A DNA stretch of 64,000 nucleotides from Chryseobacterium sp. Tr-659 (lineage in GTDB: Bacteria > Bacteroidota > Bacteroidia > Flavobacteriales > Weeksellaceae), in the NCBI RefSeq assembly GCF_011752975.1, contig NZ_VWWP01000002.1, forward strand, positions 124,001 through 188,000. Direction: 5' to 3'. How positions within the stretch are numbered: the stretch's first letter is position 1; each line of letters begins with the position of its first letter. The notes under the pieces were generated by a model. The model ran no database searches. It was given only the letters and a program-made list of their open reading frames with translations, and was not told the DNA's origin. Below are positions 60,698 to 64,000 of this stretch, piece after piece. Both the position numbers and the translations under genes were made by a program.

Positions 60698-61140
60698 GAG
60701 TGGGTGTTTACAGGTTTAATATTCCAGGATTTATAGCCAGGCTGTTTCGCTCCCGGCGGATGAGAATGCATCAGATTCCAGACCATGCCTTCTTTGTAAG
60801 AAAGATCATTAACGTAGGCATTATCCCAAGTACCAAGAAGCCACATGGTAATCACTTTTCCGGCCATATCATTCATTCCGGAATGCGATATAATTTCATG
60901 AGTAATCGCCTTTTTCAGTTGGTCGCTGTCTGAAGATTTTTCAAGAACATCTTTAGAAATAGTAAGGAATTCTACGAATGTAGCTGCCTCCAAACTCTTC
61001 AGGATGTACTTGTAATAGGTTTCTGCCAGACCTGTGGATTGTAATTCGTTTACAGAAAACCCTGTAAGCGCTTCCGAGATGGACATAAACACGTCGAAAT
61101 AGTAATCATCGACGTTGAGAATTTTGTTAATAATATTCAT
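60694..61140 (-). CDS. FAD-sorbitol/gluconate-dehydrogenase-type small subunit
   Basis: A 148-residue protein resembling the small subunit (SLDH/gluconate 2-dehydrogenase subunit 3 type) that binds GMC large subunits. Features are FMSISEALTGF near the N-terminus, ITHEIISHSGMNDMAGKVITMWLLGTW in the middle, and the terminal Y.EGMVWNLMHSHPPGAKQPGY motif. It lacks a Tat signal here. The start codon of the GMC gene overlaps its stop by 4 nt, which supports a 1:1 complex. It is the first large gene of the operon. Confidence 0.85.
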   Translation of the reverse strand: MNIINKILNVDDYYFDVFMSISEALTGFSVNELQSTGLAETYYKYILKSLEAATFVEFLTISKDVLEKSSDSDQLKKAITHEIISHSGMNDMAGKVITMWLLGTWDNAYVNDLSYKEGMVWNLMHSHPPGAKQPGYKSWNIKPVNTHS

Positions 61141-61172
61141 TTCGTTTAAAATTTGAGGGTTACAATAACTTC

Positions 61173-61190
61173 ATCTCTTTTTCAAGAGAT
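61173..61190 (-). promoter_or_regulatory. Hairpin in the leader of the redox operon
   Basis: ATCTCTT and AAGAGAT form a 7-bp stem with a 4-nt loop, 33-50 nt upstream of the small-subunit ATG. Without a T-run it may modulate translation or processing. Confidence 0.35.
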
Positions 61191-61264
61191 ACTTACATGG
61201 AATGAGCCATGAGCAGGTGCAAAATTTGAGGAAAAATGATTTAAATTTAAGATCAGTTTACTAC

Positions 61265-61348
61265 CTAACTGTTCCGGAATCTCCCGGGTGTCATTTCAGA
61301 ACCCATCTCTTTTCTCAGAAATGGTTTTTTGCTTGCTAAAGTGTTCAT
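61265..61348 (-). CDS. 27-codon ORF upstream of the redox operon
   Basis: ATG to TAG encodes MNTLASKKPFLRKEMGSEM followed by TPGRFRNS. It is basic, without TM segment or cysteine, and preceded by an A-rich start region; a degenerate -7 box (TAATTTCG) lies about 25 nt upstream. It ends 124 nt before the small-subunit gene. It could be a leader peptide, a substrate peptide for the operon, or chance. There is no conservation evidence here. Confidence 0.35.
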   Translation of the reverse strand: MNTLASKKPFLRKEMGSEMTPGRFRNS

Positions 61349-61666
61349 TACTATCAATTTTTGTTACTCCGAAATTAATTAGATCCGGGAAAATTAGATT
61401 CAGTATTTCTACGTAATTTTTATTTTAGTTTTCTTGAAATATTTTTAAAATTACTTTAAATAGAGGGGTTAAGCGTGTTTTGTTTTCACTTAGTTTAGAA
61501 TTAATTTAAATAATGTGGTATCAGATTCAAAATAATTTTGTTTGAATAATTGATAGAAATAAATGAAGCCCATATTATTATCAAATAGGTGTTTTTTTCT
61601 TAAAAAAAATGTTAACTTTATGCTGATAGTCATATCATTATAAAGAACTAAAAACCGAAAACCGTT

Positions 61667-63103
61667 ATGCATGAAAATGATAATTTAGAAACTATTTTAT
61701 CAATTACTTCAGCAAGTTTATCGCAGCAAAAATGTGTTCTGGTATTGGGGCCGGACATTTATATGAACGCCGAAGTTGAAAATAAAGTAATTGACAGGAC
61801 AGAGTTTTTTCTTAAACTTCAGAAAGAAAATGATAACATCACTTTCTTTCCTACGGATGGAGTGATGATATTTCCGGATGTGGATATCCATAAAATGCAG
61901 CAAGTTGTCAGAAAGTTTTATTCCGGAGATGGAGATATTCAGTTATTGGAAACGATTTCCAAAATAAGATTTCCTTTGATTATTAATGCTTCCCCGGATG
62001 AATCATTATTCCGGTATTTATATAAACTGGACAATAGTGTTCAGGAAGATTATTTTGAAGGTGATCTTGATGAAAACAAGGTTATTGCATTTGATAGAAA
62101 TAAACCGTTGATATACAATGTTTTTGGCAAGTCTTCAGATCCTCAAAGCTTAATTATCTCCCACGATCTTTTATACAGGAGAATGCAGGAAATTCTTCCT
62201 CCCAACTCTTTTCCCAATGCGATCAGAACCTACTTGCAAAAAGCAAATAGTTTTCTGTTTCTCGGCTTCAGGTTTGATTCCTGGGCATATCAGCTGCTCA
62301 GTTATAAGATATTTAATGAAAAGAATAAAGATCCGGGTAAGATCAGGCTCAGCAGCAGCCCACAATATATAAAGGATAAAATGATCAATTCTATAATGAC
62401 CAAACCTTTAGGTATAAGCATTACCGCCAGCCCTCCTCTTCAGATACTGAATACACTTATTCAAATAATCAATGAGTCTGGTTCTACTGATCTGTTAAGA
62501 GATACCGGTATGCAGGACAAATTCAGCTCTTTCATTTCTTACAACAGAAGAAATAAGCTGTTTCTGGAGATTCTTTTAGAAAGATTCAAAAAGAAAGTAG
62601 AAGAAATGAATGTAAAGGAAAATACTAAAACCGAACTACAGCTATTATATGATACTCAGGATTTGGGATATGGACAAAGCATTGATTCTTTTATGACCAG
62701 AATTGGCAAGGGAAAAACCGTTATAATGATAGTAAGTGAAGAATATCTGAAATCTTACTATTGTATGACTGAAGCCTTGCGCGTAAACGAACATCATAAG
62801 TTTGATGAAAGGGTATTTTACATTCTGGTTACAAATAACCTTATTCTTGATTTTAAAAACCTTGATGAAAGTATAGAATATTACTACGATTACTGGCAAA
62901 GTAAACTTACTGAAACAGCTTCCAGAGAAGGGGCAGATCAGGAAAGAATTATCGGTTATGTTCTTATCAGAGATTTTATTAAAAAATTTATAAAGAATAT
63001 TTCAGATATGAATAATTATGTAGTTGATATGAATGAAGTGGAAGAAGAATCTCTTGACGGGTTTATCCTGCAATTAATCAACAAAATGAAAGAAGAGTTA
63101 TGA
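61667..63103 (+). CDS. SIR2-like/TIR-domain protein
   Basis: A 478-residue soluble protein. The N-terminal ~260 residues resemble a SIR2-like Rossmann domain: KCVLVLGPDIYMNAE at the nucleotide-binding start, KPLIYNVFGKSSDPQSLII as the usual 'LHG' strand, and SFLFLGFRFDSWAYQLL near the end. The canonical catalytic Asn/His cannot be identified, so this half may only bind NAD or sense. A TIR domain follows (about 287-478) with FISYNRRNK as strand A and the catalytic Glu369 in YYCMTEAL, as in NAD-hydrolysing TIRs. It overlaps the STAND NTPase gene by 4 nt. The pair looks like an antiphage abortive-infection module. Confidence 0.82.
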   Translation: MHENDNLETILSITSASLSQQKCVLVLGPDIYMNAEVENKVIDRTEFFLKLQKENDNITFFPTDGVMIFPDVDIHKMQQVVRKFYSGDGDIQLLETISKIRFPLIINASPDESLFRYLYKLDNSVQEDYFEGDLDENKVIAFDRNKPLIYNVFGKSSDPQSLIISHDLLYRRMQEILPPNSFPNAIRTYLQKANSFLFLGFRFDSWAYQLLSYKIFNEKNKDPGKIRLSSSPQYIKDKMINSIMTKPLGISITASPPLQILNTLIQIINESGSTDLLRDTGMQDKFSSFISYNRRNKLFLEILLERFKKKVEEMNVKENTKTELQLLYDTQDLGYGQSIDSFMTRIGKGKTVIMIVSEEYLKSYYCMTEALRVNEHHKFDERVFYILVTNNLILDFKNLDESIEYYYDYWQSKLTETASREGADQERIIGYVLIRDFIKKFIKNISDMNNYVVDMNEVEEESLDGFILQLINKMKEEL

Positions 63104-64000
63104 ATGCCAATTATAGATTCCCAGGTTTAAATGCTTATTCAAAAAAGGATGCTTCTATCTTTAAGGGCAGATATGATGATTCTCAGAATCTTTTTGACCG
63201 CTTGCTTTTAAATAAAACAACCGTTTTTCATGCTGAGTCAGGCATTGGGAAAAGCTCATTGATTCAGGCAGGCCTGCTGCCTCTCATAGACAGATATAAT
63301 GAGGAGGTTTCCTGTGAAATTATTCCCATCGAAATAAAACTTACAGAGGTTGTAAATGATCCGGAAAATAACAATCGTCTTCTGGTTGATTTTGTATTTA
63401 ATAAAATTTATGAGAAAATTCCATCGTTAAAGCAAAATCCTTTTTTACTTATTCCGGATATGGTCAGATCATTATGGTTAATGAATAAGCAGTGCGAAAC
63501 AACAGGGCAGTATTTAGTATTGATTTTTGACCAATTTGAAAACATTCAGATTTTTACTAAAAAACAGATTGATTATTTTAAAAAAGAATTGTTTTATCTT
63601 CTGGGTTCAAAAATTCCGGCAGAAATTTATTCTTTTATAGAAGAAGGACTTAATATAGAAAGCAATTTACAGCTTTCCATTCGGGAAGAATATAATTTTT
63701 TTAGTGTTCCCGGCAGAGCTAAATGTCTCTTTGTTGTAAGAGAAGATAAGCTGGGGGTAATGACAAGGTTTAGTGATCTTTTTCCGGATATTTTGAAAAA
63801 TGATTTTGCTATTGAACCACTTACAAAGAAAGATGCTTTCCAGGCTATTAACGAGCCGGCAGGCATTGAAGGGAATTATTATTCCAAACCTTTTTACTTT
63901 AAAGATGACAATATTTTAAAAGAATTAATAGAAAAAATTGCGGATGGTGATACCCATTTGGTAGATCCCATACAACTTCAGATCGTTGCCCGCGATATAG
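63100..64000 (+). CDS. STAND NTPase (NLR-like), cut by the right window edge
   Basis: Starts with MNANYRFPGLNAYSKKDASI at an ATGA overlap with the SIR2-TIR gene. At least 300 residues lie in the window. A P-loop NTPase of the nSTAND1 type: FKGRYDDSQNLFDRLL upstream, Walker A in AESGIGKSSLIQAGLL, Walker B in LVLIFDQFENIQIF, and the sensor arginine in KCLFVVREDKLG. The start FPGL..Y...DA..F.GR is characteristic of STAND proteins that carry C-terminal repeat sensors (WD40, TPR) beyond the window. It would oligomerise on sensing a phage component and activate the TIR effector. Confidence 0.88.
   Translation, partial: MNANYRFPGLNAYSKKDASIFKGRYDDSQNLFDRLLLNKTTVFHAESGIGKSSLIQAGLLPLIDRYNEEVSCEIIPIEIKLTEVVNDPENNNRLLVDFVFNKIYEKIPSLKQNPFLLIPDMVRSLWLMNKQCETTGQYLVLIFDQFENIQIFTKKQIDYFKKELFYLLGSKIPAEIYSFIEEGLNIESNLQLSIREEYNFFSVPGRAKCLFVVREDKLGVMTRFSDLFPDILKNDFAIEPLTKKDAFQAINEPAGIEGNYYSKPFYFKDDNILKELIEKIADGDTHLVDPIQLQIVARDI

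Larger units (their letters stand above)
61141..61666. other. Divergent intergenic region between redox operon and defence genes
   Basis: Contains the 27-codon ORF, a leader hairpin and, on the plus strand, the promoter for the SIR2-TIR gene. Otherwise AT-rich sequence without coding character. Confidence 0.4.

Overview
The window looks like a chromosome segment of a flavobacterium close to Chryseobacterium (Bacteroidota, Weeksellaceae). The evidence is an AT-rich chromosome, TAnnTTTG-type -7 promoter boxes with almost no Shine-Dalgarno sequences, N-terminal peptides ending in AQ/SQ, TonB-type outer-membrane proteins, and a 'bacteriocin-like' GG-leader peptide of the kind common in this group. 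This assignment is from style and gene families, not from a database match.

Layout. 1-11.7 kb: an amino-acid permease, two tandem secreted CocE/S15 hydrolases, a large TPR protein with a porin-like outer-membrane barrel, then tRNA-Arg(UCG). 11.8-13.4 kb: a gene-poor scar with a degenerate small ORF antisense to the tRNA, a GG-leader cysteine-rich peptide and a truncated hydrolase gene. 13.4-31.9 kb: a four-gene insecticidal-type Tc toxin locus, visibly richer in GC than its flanks. It encodes a fused TcB-TcC whose C-terminal cargo is a predicted nucleic-acid deaminase preceded by nuclear-localisation-like basic clusters, a TcA pore protein carrying an unusual repeat insertion, a Cys-rich Hint protein with a degenerate M48-like domain, and a small zinc-ribbon protein. 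32-37.8 kb: aspartic protease, alpha/beta hydrolase, an OmpR/histidine-kinase pair, and a DUF1573 protein. 37.8-44.1 kb: a TonB receptor plus ABC-2 exporter operon, probably for metal or siderophore handling. 45-48 kb: an exported catalase with an ankyrin partner, and a lipoprotein.

48.2-50.7 kb holds a regulatory array: four copies of a unit made of an operator-like palindrome (GACACT-N4-AGTGTC), a leftward promoter box and a leftward terminator about 130 nt further on. Two of the copies sit divergently upstream of paralogous TetR regulators. I read this as a family of small RNA (or tiny peptide) genes under TetR control. I cannot match it to a described system.

50.8-55.6 kb: two secreted serine hydrolases with an AraC-type membrane regulator and an exported RidA protein. 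55.6-61.3 kb: a leftward redox operon (FAD-dehydrogenase small subunit, GMC oxidoreductase, VioB-like ferritin-fold protein, unknown 504-residue protein), possibly headed by a 27-codon ORF. 61.7 kb to the end: a SIR2-like/TIR protein overlapping a STAND NTPase that runs off the window, probably an NLR-like antiphage module.

The strongest candidates for new biology are the deaminase-tipped Tc toxin with its Hint/pseudo-peptidase accessory gene, and the TetR/operator/small-transcript array.
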